Both the position numbers and the translations under genes were made by a program. Of a stretch of 64,000 nucleotides of DNA, positions 34,978-44,112 are shown one piece after another. The notes under the pieces are model-generated. The model saw only the letters and a program-made list of their open reading frames with translations, made no database searches and was not told the DNA's origin. Location of the stretch: assembly GCA_025054935.1 (NCBI GenBank), contig JANWZD010000012.1, positions 62,001-126,000 on the forward strand. The letters run 5' to 3'. The stretch comes from Dehalococcoidia bacterium. GTDB taxonomy: Bacteria; Chloroflexota; Dehalococcoidia; SpSt-223. Each line of letters opens with the position of its first letter. Position 1 is the stretch's first letter.

Positions 34978-36828
34978 CTATTCGACCGTCACGCTCTTCG
35001 CGAGGTTGCGCGGCTGATCGATGTCGCACCCGCGCGCAACACCACAATAGTAGGCGAGAAGCTGGAGCGCGACGACATTTGGGATCGGCGCGAGCAGGTC
35101 GTTGACGCGGGGAACGACGAGACAGTCGGTCAGCAGGGCGCGCAGTTCGGTATCGTCATCGGCAATGAGGCCGGCGACCCAAGCTTTGCGCGCCAGCACT
35201 TCTTGCACGTTCGAGACCATCTTCTCGTAGATCTCGCTCTGGGTCGCAATGGCGATCACGGGCGTTCCCGGTGCAAGCAGCGCCAAGGCACCGTGCTTCA
35301 GTTCGCCGGCGGCATACGCTTCCGAGTGGATGTAGCTGATCTCCTTCAGCTTGAGGCTGCCTTCGCGCGCGATCGGCTCGTCGAGATTGCGGCCGATAAA
35401 GTAGACGTCGTTGTGCTGGGCGAGGCGGTCGGCGAAGGCTTTGATCTGGTCGGCGTGAGCGAGCACGCGCTCAACGACCCCGTCGAGCGTCCGCAGCTCT
35501 TGGCTGAGGTGAGCGAGCAGTTTCTCGTGGTGATGGGGGCGGAACTGCGCGAGGTACATCAGCAGCAGATGCAGCGCGACAATTTGTGCGGTGAAGGCCT
35601 TGGTCGATGCAACCGCGATTTCCGGTCCGGCGCGCGTGAGCAGCACGTGGTCGGCGATCCGGCTGAGGGTGCTGCCGATGACGTTCGTGATGGCGATGAC
35701 GCTCGCGCCCCGCTCCTGAACCCCGCGCACGGCGCTGACCGTATCGGCCGTTTCACCGGATTGCGAGATCGCGATCACGAGGTCGGGGGGGCCGCCGCCC
35801 GGCGGGCGGGAGCGGGGCGCCCCCGCGAGCGCCACCAGGACCGGCACGCCCAGCCTGGGCGCGCACCCATAATAACCGACCACACCGGCGTGAAAGGCGG
35901 TACCGCAGCCGAGAAAGAGCACGCGCCGCGCTCGGCGGATTACGCTTGGCGGGAGCAGGAACTCCTCGAGCATTACGCGGCCGTCGGCGAGCAGGCGGTC
36001 GCGCAGCGTATCGCGAATGGCGCGCGGCTGTTCCTCGATCTCCTTCAGCATAAAGTGGGGATAGCCGCCCCGCTCGGCGATGTCGGCGGGCCAGTCGACG
36101 CTCAAGACACGCTCGCTGGCAGGCCGGCGGCGCCCCACCACCGGCTCGGCGCGGAACAGGTCGACATGGACAGTGGTCGGCGTCAGGATGGCCATCTCGC
36201 CGTCTTCGAGGATCACCACCCGCTTCGTGAACCGCAGCAGCGAGGAGATATCGGACGCGACGAACAGCTCGCCGGCGCCGATCCCAATCACAAGCGGGGG
36301 GGTGTCGAGCTTGGCAGCGATCAGCGTGCCGGGGTGGAGACGCGAGGCGACGACCAGCGCAAACGACCCCGTCACCTGCCCGAGCGCCGCTTTGACCGCG
36401 GCTTCGAAGTTTCCGTCGTAGTGCAGGGCAACGAGGTGGGCGAACAATTCGGTGTCGGTCTGCGACCGGATGACGCACCCGCGCGCGCGCAAGCGCTCGC
36501 GCAGGTCGTTGGAATTCTCGAAAATGCCGTTATGGACGACGGCGAAATCGCCGGCGCTGTCGGTGTGCGGATGGGCGTTGACATCGCTCGGCTCGCCGTG
36601 GGTCGCCCAGCGGGTGTGGCCGATGCCCGTCGTGCCGGAGAGGGTGAGGCCGGCGAGCCGCGCGGCGAGGTCGCTGACTTTCCCGGCGCACTTGACTACC
36701 TGCAGCGCGCTCCCGTCGACGACAGCGACCCCTGCCGAGTCATAGCCGCGGTAGGTGAGATGGGTCAGCCCTGCCATGAGGACCGGCAAAGCTTGGTTGC
36801 TTCCGACGTAGCCGATTATGCCGCACAC
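34978..36828 (-). CDS. glmS: Glutamine-fructose-6-phosphate aminotransferase (isomerizing)
   Basis: 616 residues, full length. It makes glucosamine-6-phosphate from fructose-6-phosphate and glutamine. Glutaminase domain: nucleophile Cys2 (MCGIIGYVG), HTRWATHG and HNGIFEN. Isomerase domain: two SIS repeats with SQSGETADT, EGSLKLKEISYIHSEAYAAGELKHG and the invariant C-terminus PRNLAKSVTVE. One oddity: the usual ASEFR segment reads AGAPR (335-339), in a G/C-run-rich stretch followed by PPGGGPP. First gene of the glmS-yvcK-peptidase operon. No glmS ribozyme could be recognised upstream. Confidence 0.94.
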   Translation of the reverse strand: MCGIIGYVGSNQALPVLMAGLTHLTYRGYDSAGVAVVDGSALQVVKCAGKVSDLAARLAGLTLSGTTGIGHTRWATHGEPSDVNAHPHTDSAGDFAVVHNGIFENSNDLRERLRARGCVIRSQTDTELFAHLVALHYDGNFEAAVKAALGQVTGSFALVVASRLHPGTLIAAKLDTPPLVIGIGAGELFVASDISSLLRFTKRVVILEDGEMAILTPTTVHVDLFRAEPVVGRRRPASERVLSVDWPADIAERGGYPHFMLKEIEEQPRAIRDTLRDRLLADGRVMLEEFLLPPSVIRRARRVLFLGCGTAFHAGVVGYYGCAPRLGVPVLVALAGAPRSRPPGGGPPDLVIAISQSGETADTVSAVRGVQERGASVIAITNVIGSTLSRIADHVLLTRAGPEIAVASTKAFTAQIVALHLLLMYLAQFRPHHHEKLLAHLSQELRTLDGVVERVLAHADQIKAFADRLAQHNDVYFIGRNLDEPIAREGSLKLKEISYIHSEAYAAGELKHGALALLAPGTPVIAIATQSEIYEKMVSNVQEVLARKAWVAGLIADDDTELRALLTDCLVVPRVNDLLAPIPNVVALQLLAYYCGVARGCDIDQPRNLAKSVTVE

Positions 36829-37003
36829 GGGCGCTCCTCACGCCGTGCGCCTCCGCGGGCGCAGGGCACGAAGACGGGGGGCAGCGCATCGCCGCGGCGC
36901 TCCAGGAGGCACACCTGAACAACGGCGGCGGCGGGGACAAGGTTCCGCGCGCCGCCAGCGGCAGAGCAGAGCGGCTGGGTCGAATGGGGCGCGGTCATCC
37001 GGA

Positions 37004-38356
37004 TTACGAGCCGAGCACGCCGGCTGCTACTAGGCCGTTCGGGTCGTGCAGAACCCGCGGTCGGCCGCGCCCGATCCCGTAATAGATGAACCCCTCACGC
37101 CGCATCTCGCGCGGGTCATAGATATTCCGTCCATCGATAATAACGGGCCGCTCCATCACCCCCTTCAGCTGGCGAAGGTCGAGCTGTTTGAACTCGTTCC
37201 ATTCGGTGACAACCACGAGGGCGTCGGCGCCCGTTGCCGCATCGTAGGGGTCACGCGCAAAGACGGTCTCCGGCGGCAGGTGCGGCCGCGCCTGCTCCAT
37301 CGAGAGCGGATCGAAGACTCGCAATTTCGCGCCTTCGAGATGAAGGAGGTGGGCGATCTCCAGGGCCGGCGCTTCTCGCGTGTCGTCGGTCTGCGGCTTG
37401 AACGAGAGGCCGAGCAGCGCGATCGTCTTCCCGTCGAGCGAGCCCAAGATGTCGCGGAGGCGCAGCACCACAAGGCGGCGCTGCGAGCGGTTGATCTCCA
37501 TCACCGCGTACAGAAGCTGGGGATGGCGCCCGTGGATTGCGGCCATGTGGGCGAGTGCCTGCACATCTTTCGGGAAGCAGGAGCCGCCATAGCCGACGCC
37601 CGCTTCAAGGAAGGCAGGACCGATCCGCTTGTCGAGCCCCATGCCGCGCGCGACTTCTTTAACATCTGCCCCCAGCTCGTCGCAGATGACGGCGATCTCA
37701 TTGATGAAGCTGATGCGCGTCGCGAGGAAGGCGTTTGAGGCGTACTTGATCATCTCGGCGGTGCGCGTATCGGTGATGATCACCGGGGCGGCGAGCGGCT
37801 TGTGCAGTTCGGCGACCCGCTGCGCGGCTTCGTGATCTTCCGCTCCGAGGACGACGCGGTCAGGGTTCATGAAGTCGGAGATAGCGCTGCCCTCGCGCAG
37901 GAACTCAGGATTGGAGACGACGGCGAACTGGGCATTCGGATTGATCCGCCGGATGATCGTCGTGACGAGGTCGCCGGTGCCGATGGGCACGGTGCTCTTG
38001 TTGATGATGATCGTTGGTCCGCGCAGGCTCCGCGCGATCTGCTCGGCGGCGGCGCGCACATAGCGCAGGTCGGCTTCGCCGTCGACCCCAGAAGGGGTGC
38101 CGACGGCGATGAAGACAAACTCCGATTGGCCCACCGCGCGGTCGTAGTCGGTAGTGAAGTGGAGGCGCCCCGCTGCCATGTTGCGCCGGACCATTTCTTC
38201 TAGCCCGGGCTCGTAGATGGGCAGCTTCCCTTGGAGCAGGCCATTGACCTTGCGCTCGTCGATATCGACACCAATGACGCTGTTGCCGAGGTCGGCAAAG
38301 CACGTCGCTGTAGTCAGCCCGACGTAGCCAAGCCCAATGACGCTGATCTGCTTCAC
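37004..38356 (-). CDS. ugd: UDP-glucose 6-dehydrogenase
   Basis: 450 residues. Oxidises UDP-glucose to UDP-glucuronate with two NAD. Rossmann loop [12 protein letters not shown] (about 6-17), [22 protein letters not shown], and the catalytic Cys260 in [17 protein letters not shown] start with GGGAGA a few bases upstream. It stands alone, divergent from none and followed by a 175-bp gap before glmS. The product feeds uronic acid/pentose branches of surface polysaccharides, consistent with the nearby glmS and sugar-nucleotide genes. Confidence 0.95.
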   Translation of the reverse strand: MKQISVIGLGYVGLTTATCFADLGNSVIGVDIDERKVNGLLQGKLPIYEPGLEEMVRRNMAAGRLHFTTDYDRAVGQSEFVFIAVGTPSGVDGEADLRYVRAAAEQIARSLRGPTIIINKSTVPIGTGDLVTTIIRRINPNAQFAVVSNPEFLREGSAISDFMNPDRVVLGAEDHEAAQRVAELHKPLAAPVIITDTRTAEMIKYASNAFLATRISFINEIAVICDELGADVKEVARGMGLDKRIGPAFLEAGVGYGGSCFPKDVQALAHMAAIHGRHPQLLYAVMEINRSQRRLVVLRLRDILGSLDGKTIALLGLSFKPQTDDTREAPALEIAHLLHLEGAKLRVFDPLSMEQARPHLPPETVFARDPYDAATGADALVVVTEWNEFKQLDLRQLKGVMERPVIIDGRNIYDPREMRREGFIYYGIGRGRPRVLHDPNGLVAAGVLGS

Positions 38357-38475
38357 TCTCCCGTCCCTCCTTGGGTAGCTGGCGCTTCAGCGGCCGGACT
38401 GTCGCGCAGTATAGCGCCGCCTCTCTGCTCAGAACAACCGCCACTTACAGCGCCAGTGCGCAACAGCGCTTCGAG

Positions 38476-38835
38476 TTATCCTCCGGCGAGGAGCGCAACA
38501 AGGTTCACCAAGACCAGCGGATTGGTGACGAGCGCAATCGCGATCCCGAGAGCGTATCCCCACCCGAGCGAGAGCGAGGTGAGCCGACTGACAAGAAGGA
38601 CACAGAGGCCGATCGTAATGAACGCGGTCGCAACTTGCGAGGCGATGATGAGGGGAGCCTCGCCGGGCCCATGGGGCGCCTGGGTGAAAGCGAGGGCATA
38701 GAGCACCGAGCCGAGCAAGAAGTTGAGCGGTCCGGCGAAAGCAGCGGTCACCGTCATCACCACGAGCCCGCGCCAATTCGGGGGTGCCGGGGGCGTCGCG
38801 GGGTGCTCTCGCGCTCGCTTTCGTTTCTTCGCCAC
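38476..38835 (-). CDS. Small three-helix membrane protein of unknown function
   Basis: 119 residues. A basic N-terminus (MAKKRKRAREH) is followed by three hydrophobic segments (about 22-48, 60-82 and 88-116). No family recognised. The start is 6 bp downstream of the aspartate kinase stop on the same strand, so it is probably co-transcribed with it. The basic head should stay in the cytoplasm. Confidence 0.65.
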   Translation of the reverse strand: MAKKRKRAREHPATPPAPPNWRGLVVMTVTAAFAGPLNFLLGSVLYALAFTQAPHGPGEAPLIIASQVATAFITIGLCVLLVSRLTSLSLGWGYALGIAIALVTNPLVLVNLVALLAGG

Positions 38836-38841
38836 GGGCGG

Positions 38842-40077
38842 CTAGGGGTTATCCCGCGTTTCGAGTTCGAACGCGGCATGAAGCGCCCGCACCGCATCCA
38901 CGACCCGGTCAGCGGCAATAATGCAGGTGATCCGGATCTCGGAGGTCGTGATCATCTCGATGTTGATCCCGGCGCGGTACAGCGCGTCGAACATCCGCGC
39001 GGCGTAGCCGGGAGCGCTCTGCATCCCGCTCCCCACGATGCTCACCTTGCCGAGATCGCTGGTGGTGGTGACGGCCTCGGCGCCGATCGCTTTCGCCACC
39101 TCCTGCGTCAGCGCTGCCGCTTTCGGCAGGTCTGCCTTGGCGACCGAGTAGGACAGGTCGGTCTTCCCGTGATGCCCGGTGTTCTGGACGATGACATCGA
39201 CCGAAATGCCGGCCTCGGCGAGCGGACCGAAAACCTGCGCGGCGATCCCGGGGCGGTCGGGCACGCCGATGATCGTTACCTTGCCGACGTTGAGATCGTG
39301 GGCGATTCCGCGCACTTTGTTGCCTTTCTCCATCGAAACTCCTCGGTGAATGAGGGTGCCCGGCCGGTCGTTGAAGCTGGAAGCGACGAGGATCGGCTGG
39401 TCAAACAGTTCCCCCAGTTCGACCGCGCGCGCTGCCATCACCTTTGCGCCCTGACTGGCCAGTTCCAGCATCTCTTCGTAGGAGATATCGTCAAGCTTCC
39501 GCGCCTCAGGGACGATGCGAGGGTCGGCCGTGAAGATCCCGTCAACGTCGGTGTAGATTTCGCAGGCCGCTGCCTCGAGCGCCGCCGCCAATGCCACGGC
39601 AGTGGTGTCGGAGCCGCCTCGGCCGAGCGTCGTGATGTCAAATTCCTCGGTAAAGCCTTGGAAGCCGGCGACGATCACGATCCGGCCGCGGTCCAATTCG
39701 CGGCGGATCCGCACGGGGTCGACATCGAGGATTCGTGCGGCGCCGTAGCGCGCTTCGGTGCGGATGCCGGCCTGGTAGCCGGTCAGGCTGATCGCCTCGT
39801 GGCCGAGGTCGCGCAGCGCCATCGCGAGCAGCGCAATCGAGACAATCTCCCCGGTCGAGAGCAAGAGGTCGAGCTCCCGCGGGTCGGGATTGGGGGTGAT
39901 CTGGTGCGCCAGTTCGATCAGTTGGTCAGTCGTCTTCCCCATGGCGGAGACGACGACGACCACGCGCCGCGAGCGCTGCTGGTAGGTCGCGCTGACGCGG
40001 CGTGCGACATTGCGAATGCGCTCGGGGTCCGCGACAGAGCTGCCGCCATACTTCTGAACGATGATATCGGTTCGCAC
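38842..40077 (-). CDS. lysC: Aspartate kinase
   Basis: 411 residues. Phosphorylates aspartate, the first step toward lysine, threonine and methionine. N-terminal kinase domain with [15 protein letters not shown] and [19 protein letters not shown]; two C-terminal ACT domains (about 265-340 and 345-405, with [19 protein letters not shown]) that would bind inhibitory amino acids. GTG 40077 is chosen because GGAGA sits 8 nt upstream and it yields the canonical N-terminus. The next enzyme, asd, is encoded elsewhere (15.2 kb). Confidence 0.95.
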   Translation of the reverse strand: MRTDIIVQKYGGSSVADPERIRNVARRVSATYQQRSRRVVVVVSAMGKTTDQLIELAHQITPNPDPRELDLLLSTGEIVSIALLAMALRDLGHEAISLTGYQAGIRTEARYGAARILDVDPVRIRRELDRGRIVIVAGFQGFTEEFDITTLGRGGSDTTAVALAAALEAAACEIYTDVDGIFTADPRIVPEARKLDDISYEEMLELASQGAKVMAARAVELGELFDQPILVASSFNDRPGTLIHRGVSMEKGNKVRGIAHDLNVGKVTIIGVPDRPGIAAQVFGPLAEAGISVDVIVQNTGHHGKTDLSYSVAKADLPKAAALTQEVAKAIGAEAVTTTSDLGKVSIVGSGMQSAPGYAARMFDALYRAGINIEMITTSEIRITCIIAADRVVDAVRALHAAFELETRDNP

Positions 40078-40237
40078 ACTTCGTCTCCTCGCAAGAATTG
40101 TAGCGGCCGGTTGACGGGCCAAGGTCAACCCCTCACAATCTGTCAGGGCTGACACACCGCACTAAGTTTCCGCGCTGCGCGACAATCAATCGGCGGCGTG
40201 TCTCCTCCCGTCTCACTTCGCTGTTCGGAGACCAGCA

Positions 40238-40693
40238 GTGTTCGACGCTCTTGTCGCGCTTCACAACGTTTTGCGCTGGGTTGTCGTGGCAGCAGCCGTC
40301 ATCGCGCTCGTCAACGCGTTTGCCGGCTGGTTCGGCAATCGCCCTTGGACTGCGCGCGACCGCCGTCTGGGCGCATTCTTCGCTATCTCAATGGATGTCC
40401 AAGTCGCGCTTGGGCTGATCCTCTGGGTTCGCTTCGTTCTCACCCTTCCCGGCGGATTCGAGGCGGCGATGGGGGAGGGAGCGCTGCGCTTCTTCGCCCT
40501 CGAGCATCTGGTGGGAATGATCGTGGCCCTCGTCCTCATCCATGCTGGCCAGATCCTCGGGCGGCGCGCAGCAAGCGACCGCGGGCAATTCCGCCTGAAC
40601 GCGCTCTTCTTTCTGGTCGCCACCCTCGTCATCCTCGCCGCAATCCCGTGGCCGGGGCTGCGCTACGGACGAAGCCTCTGGCCCGTGCTCTAG
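40238..40693 (+). CDS. Four-helix membrane protein with conserved histidines
   Basis: 151 residues with four hydrophobic helices (about 12-32, 45-65, 85-108, 118-138). His residues sit at helix starts or inside (LHNVLRW, LEHLVGM, LIHAGQ), reminiscent of small cytochrome-b-like proteins, but haem binding is only a guess. The C-terminus GLRYGRSLWPVL is distinctive. GTG start with GGAG 7-8 nt upstream. Stop overlaps the stop of the convergent methyltransferase gene by 4 bp. No clear family assignment. Confidence 0.65.
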   Translation: MFDALVALHNVLRWVVVAAAVIALVNAFAGWFGNRPWTARDRRLGAFFAISMDVQVALGLILWVRFVLTLPGGFEAAMGEGALRFFALEHLVGMIVALVLIHAGQILGRRAASDRGQFRLNALFFLVATLVILAAIPWPGLRYGRSLWPVL

Positions 40694-41424
40694 CGTCGGG
40701 CAACCCAGAGGCGGCAGGGCGCGCTGAATGCCACGACCGCGGCCGGCTCGTCGACGAGGTCTGGCCGCCAGTGATCTTCAACCCAGCGGAGCCCCGCCTC
40801 AGCCAAGCACGCGAGCACTTCGGCGCGGTCGGGAATGTGGAGAAAGGTCTCGGCGCCTTCGTGCTCGAAGAGCAGTCCCCCGAATTCCGGAAGGCGCGGG
40901 TCGCGCTTTCCCTTCCGCCAACGACGCGCCTCGGCGCGCCAGAACCCCGGCTCGGGCTCGAAGCGCTCCCGGTCATGGGTTGTGAACAGGAAGACGCCGT
41001 CCGGCCGGAGCACTCGTCGCGTCTCCGCCAGCGCCCGGATGCGGCGATCGCGGCCAGGGATCTGCATCAGGCCGTTGAACGAGAAGATCGCGCCGTCGAA
41101 CGACTCGTCGGGGAAGGGCAGGTCGAGCGCATCGGCGACGGTAAACCGGAGCGGGTATCCTGCCGCTGCGGCGAGCTGCCGGGCCGCCGCGATAAGCCGA
41201 GGCGAGAGATCGACCCCCTCGACCCGGCGATAGCCGAGCCGCGCCAGGCCGATCGTTGTCCGGCCGGCGCCGCAGCCGAGGTCGAGGATCCGGTCGGAGG
41301 GGCGGAGCCACCGCTCGATGAGGAGCTGCTCCGAGCGCCACAGCCCAACCGCGACGGCGCGGACGGCGAAGCGGACGGGGCCATCCTCTTCGTAGGAGCG
41401 GCGAACGAAGGCGGTATCGAGCAT
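40690..41424 (-). CDS. SAM-dependent methyltransferase (class I)
   Basis: 244 residues. SAM motif I is ILDLGCGAGRTTIGLARLG (about 47-65), motif II acidic residue in VEGVDLSP, and DALDLPFPDESFDGAIFSF matches the Methyltransf_11 pattern. Substrate unknown. It is transcribed away from the tRNA cluster; its start lies close to the tRNA promoter, so the two transcription units are divergent. Confidence 0.85.
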   Translation of the reverse strand: MLDTAFVRRSYEEDGPVRFAVRAVAVGLWRSEQLLIERWLRPSDRILDLGCGAGRTTIGLARLGYRRVEGVDLSPRLIAAARQLAAAAGYPLRFTVADALDLPFPDESFDGAIFSFNGLMQIPGRDRRIRALAETRRVLRPDGVFLFTTHDRERFEPEPGFWRAEARRWRKGKRDPRLPEFGGLLFEHEGAETFLHIPDRAEVLACLAEAGLRWVEDHWRPDLVDEPAAVVAFSAPCRLWVARR

Positions 41425-41435
41425 CTCCTCCCTGG

Positions 41436-41465
41436 TTGAAGCGTGGCAGAGCAGCTTGATATACT
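41436..41465 (+). promoter_or_regulatory. Promoter of the tRNA cluster
   Basis: TTGAAG (41436-41441) and TATACT (41460-41465) with an 18-bp spacer; transcription would start about 10 bp before tRNA-Trp. Confidence 0.6.
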
Positions 41466-41481
41466 TGTGCGCACGAGCTAA

Positions 41482-41554
41482 ACGAGTGTAGCTCAGTTGG
41501 TAGAGCAGCGGTCTCCAAAACCGCCGGTCGGGGGTTCGAGTCCCTCCACTCGTG
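41482..41554 (+). tRNA. tRNA-Trp (CCA)
   Basis: Complete cloverleaf: acceptor ACGAGTG pairs with CACTCGT, anticodon stem GCGGT/ACCGC with loop CTCCAAA giving anticodon CCA (41515-41517), T-loop GTTCGAG. Discriminator G; the 3' CCA is not encoded. Confidence 0.96.
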
Positions 41555-41574
41555 CCAGCCGGTCCGGCTGTGAT

Positions 41575-41656
41575 GCCCAGGTGGTGGAATAGGCAGACAC
41601 GCCGTCTTGAGGGGGCGGTGCCGAAAGGCGTATGAGTTCAAATCTCATCCTGGGCA
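41575..41656 (+). tRNA. tRNA-Leu (GAG)
   Basis: Class II tRNA of 82 nt. Acceptor GCCCAGG pairs with CCTGGGC; anticodon stem CCGTC/GGCGG with loop TTGAGGG gives GAG; the long variable arm is TGCCGAAAGGCG. T-loop GTTCAAAT. Discriminator A. It lies 20 bp after tRNA-Trp. Confidence 0.95.
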
Positions 41657-41672
41657 CCGACGGGAGATCGCA

Positions 41673-41702
41673 AGGGCGGGAGAAAGCGCTCCCGCCCTTT
41701 TT
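41673..41702 (+). terminator. Rho-independent terminator after tRNA-Leu (GAG)
   Basis: A perfect 10-bp stem, AGGGCGGGAG and CTCCCGCCCT, with a 6-nt loop (AAAGCG), followed directly by a run of T. Confidence 0.92.
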
Positions 41703-41783
41703 CGTCGGCCGAGGGCAGGCGTCTAGCGAGGCGGGGGGGCGGTGTGGTACGATGCGTGCAGAGCGTGGGCATGCCCAGTCGCT

Positions 41784-41855
41784 GGCGACGTAGCCAAGTG
41801 GTAAGGCAGCGGTCTGCAAAACCGCGATTCACCGGTTCGAATCCGGTCGTCGCCT
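41784..41855 (+). tRNA. tRNA-Cys (GCA)
   Basis: Acceptor GGCGACG pairs with CGTCGCC; anticodon stem GCGGT/ACCGC with loop CTGCAAA gives GCA. T-loop GTTCGAA; discriminator T as usual for Cys. It follows the terminator, so it should have its own promoter. Confidence 0.96.
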
Positions 41856-41878
41856 CCTGATCCGGTCTTTTCTTGCCT

Positions 41879-41959
41879 GGGACAGTGGTGGAATGGCAGA
41901 CACAGCGGGCTTAAACCCCGCAGCCGCAAGGCGTGCGAGTTCGAGTCTCGCCTGTCCCA
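41879..41959 (+). tRNA. tRNA-Leu (UAA)
   Basis: Class II tRNA. Acceptor GGGACAG pairs with CTGTCCC; anticodon stem GCGGG/CCCGC with loop CTTAAAC gives TAA; variable arm AGCCGCAAGGCGT. T-loop GTTCGAG; discriminator A. Probably co-transcribed with tRNA-Cys 23 bp upstream. Confidence 0.95.
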
Positions 41960-42017
41960 CCTGCTGGTGCAGCCCCTCCCCCCCTTCTCGACCCGCCTTC
42001 TTCTTCCCTCACCGGCA

Positions 42018-42920
42018 TCATGCTGTCGGCTGAGCCGGCGGCGCGGCGAGACGGGACTGCAGCTTTCCCTCGAGCTGGTACAGCTTCACCGCATTGTCGC
42101 GCAGGAACTTGCGCTTCGGCTCTGGACGGAGCCCGAGCTGGTCGATCTCGGCGCGAGCGCGCTCTGGGTCGATGACCGGGAAATCGGTGCCGAACAGCAC
42201 TTTCTCTTGCCCCCAGCTATCGATGTAGCGCACCAAGGCCGGGTCCCAGTGTTTGGGCGCATACGCATCCGACCCGATGTAGACGTTCGGATGCTTATAG
42301 GCCATCGCGATCATCTCCTCCGTCCACGGCCAGCCGATGTGGATGCCGACGATCTTCAGCTCCGGGAAGTCGCACGCGACGGCGTCGAGCGTGATCGGGC
42401 GGCCGACACTCCGCAGCGGACGGTCGGCGCTATAGCGCAGGCAGTTGCCGACTTGGATCTGGATCGGCACATTCAGTTCGCAGCACTTAGCGTAGAATGG
42501 GTAATAGCGTGCGTGGTCCGGGGGCAGCTCGAACCAGTGCGGATAGAGATGCGCCCCGACGAAGCCGAGCTCCTTCACGGCCCATTCGAGCTGGCGGACG
42601 CCGGTCATCCCTTCGGTCGGGTCGATCCCGGCCAGTCCCGAAAATCGGTCCGGATATCGGGCGACAAGCTCGGCGACTTTCTCGTAGGGGAGGCGGAAGC
42701 TCGTTGGATGCCACGCTGGCCCCGCTTTCGTCGCCACGAGCAGGGCGTGCGCGATCCCGGCGCGGTCCATCTTCTCGAGAAAGGCGTCAATGCTGATCCC
42801 GGCGAGGGTGGTGGCGCTCACGCCGATCTTCTCGCCGAAGAAGCTGCGGCTCCAGCTTGGCCGAAGGGCGACAATCTCCGGCGTGTAGGGGTTCACCACG
42901 ATATCAATTGCGTCGTCCAT
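42018..42920 (-). CDS. Amidohydrolase-2 family protein (ACMSD-like TIM barrel)
   Basis: 300 residues, amidohydrolase_2 pattern: DAFLEKMDRAGIAHALLVATK, the metal-binding His of VGIHIGWPW, and LFGTDFPVIDPERA with the late metal Asp, plus KFLRDNAVKLYQL at the end. The usual N-terminal HxH is replaced by VVNPYTP, so the metal site may be altered. Such enzymes decarboxylate or hydrolyse small acids. ATG 42920 is preceded by AGGAGA. Divergent from the aminotransferase gene. Confidence 0.82.
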   Translation of the reverse strand: MDDAIDIVVNPYTPEIVALRPSWSRSFFGEKIGVSATTLAGISIDAFLEKMDRAGIAHALLVATKAGPAWHPTSFRLPYEKVAELVARYPDRFSGLAGIDPTEGMTGVRQLEWAVKELGFVGAHLYPHWFELPPDHARYYPFYAKCCELNVPIQIQVGNCLRYSADRPLRSVGRPITLDAVACDFPELKIVGIHIGWPWTEEMIAMAYKHPNVYIGSDAYAPKHWDPALVRYIDSWGQEKVLFGTDFPVIDPERARAEIDQLGLRPEPKRKFLRDNAVKLYQLEGKLQSRLAAPPAQPTA

Positions 42921-43005
42921 CTCATTCTCCTGCTGGCCAGAATGATGGCCGGTTGGCCATGCTGCTGCCCACGTTCTACACTCTGAGCCGCACTTCGGAG
43001 CGCCC

Positions 43006-44112
43006 ATGATTCTCTGCGCGAACCCGAAAGCGCAGTATCTTGCGCACCGGGACGAGATCGATACGGCGATCCGCCTAGCGCTCGAAAGCGGCCGCTATAT
43101 CCTCGGTGAACAGGTGGCCGCATTCGAGGCAGAATTTGCCGCCTATCTCGGCGCGGCCTATGCGGTCGGCTGCGGCAGCGGCACGGAGGCGCTGCGGCTC
43201 GCCCTCGGCGCGCTCGGGATCGGCCCTGGCGATGAGGTCATTACGGTCTCCCATACTGCGGTCGCCACCGTCGCCGCGATCGAGCTGGCGGGCGCAACGC
43301 CCGTGCTCGTCGATATTGACCCCCAGTTCTATACGCTTGACCCGGCGCGGCTGGAGGCGGCGATCACGCCGCGAACGAAAGCGATCATGCCGGTGCATCT
43401 CTACGGCCAGCCGGCCGACATGACCGCCATCGCCGCGGTCGCGCGCCGCTATGGCTTGCGGGTCATCGAAGACTGTGCCCAAGCCCATGGCGCCTGCTGG
43501 GGAGGCCGTCGGGTGGGAGGGCTCGGCGACGCCGCCTGCTTCAGCTTCTATCCGACCAAAAACCTCGGCGCGCTCGGCGATGGCGGCATGCTCGTGACCA
43601 ACGACGAGGAGATCGCGAAGGAAGCGCGGCTGTTGCGCGAATACGGGTGGGCCGACCGGTATGTCTCGCACCGCGCGGGGTGGAACAGCCGCCTCGACGA
43701 ACTGCAGGCGGCGATCCTCCGCGTCAAGCTGCGCTACCTCGACGCCGATAACCTCCGCCGCCGCGCCATCGCCGACCGCTACGACCGTGAGCTGGCCGAC
43801 CTCGGCGTCGCGCTCCCGGCTCGGCGCCCCGGCGCCGCTCACGTCTTTCATCTCTATGTCATTCGTCACCCGGAGCGGGATCGCCTGCTCGAGTTCTGCC
43901 GTCGTCACGGCATCGCGCCGGGCGTCCATTATCCGGTGCCGGTGCATCTCCAGCCGGCGTACCGCGGGCGTCTCCCCGGCGCGGATCAACTGCCGGAGAC
44001 GGAGCGCGCCGCCCGGGAAGTACTCTCTCTGCCGATGTACCCGGAACTGACGGAGGACGAAGTGGCGAGCGTAATCGCGACGGTGCGCGCCTTCGCCGCA
44101 GAGCTGCGATGA
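43006..44112 (+). CDS. DegT/DnrJ/EryC1-family sugar aminotransferase
   Basis: 368-residue PLP enzyme that adds an amino group to a nucleotide-linked keto-sugar. The PLP lysine is Lys185 in [26 protein letters not shown] binds the cofactor phosphate, and the C-terminal [12 protein letters not shown] motif is typical. It overlaps the epimerase gene by 4 nt (ATGA). A TACACT at 42977 could be the -10. Together the pair suggests a deoxy-amino sugar for glycosylation or polysaccharide. Confidence 0.92.
   Translation: MILCANPKAQYLAHRDEIDTAIRLALESGRYILGEQVAAFEAEFAAYLGAAYAVGCGSGTEALRLALGALGIGPGDEVITVSHTAVATVAAIELAGATPVLVDIDPQFYTLDPARLEAAITPRTKAIMPVHLYGQPADMTAIAAVARRYGLRVIEDCAQAHGACWGGRRVGGLGDAACFSFYPTKNLGALGDGGMLVTNDEEIAKEARLLREYGWADRYVSHRAGWNSRLDELQAAILRVKLRYLDADNLRRRAIADRYDRELADLGVALPARRPGAAHVFHLYVIRHPERDRLLEFCRRHGIAPGVHYPVPVHLQPAYRGRLPGADQLPETERAAREVLSLPMYPELTEDEVASVIATVRAFAAELR

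Noticed and set aside
41879-41959. tRNA-Leu (UAA) interrupted by a group I intron
   Set aside because: tRNA-Leu (UAA) genes often carry introns in Cyanobacteria, but here the anticodon arm is continuous.
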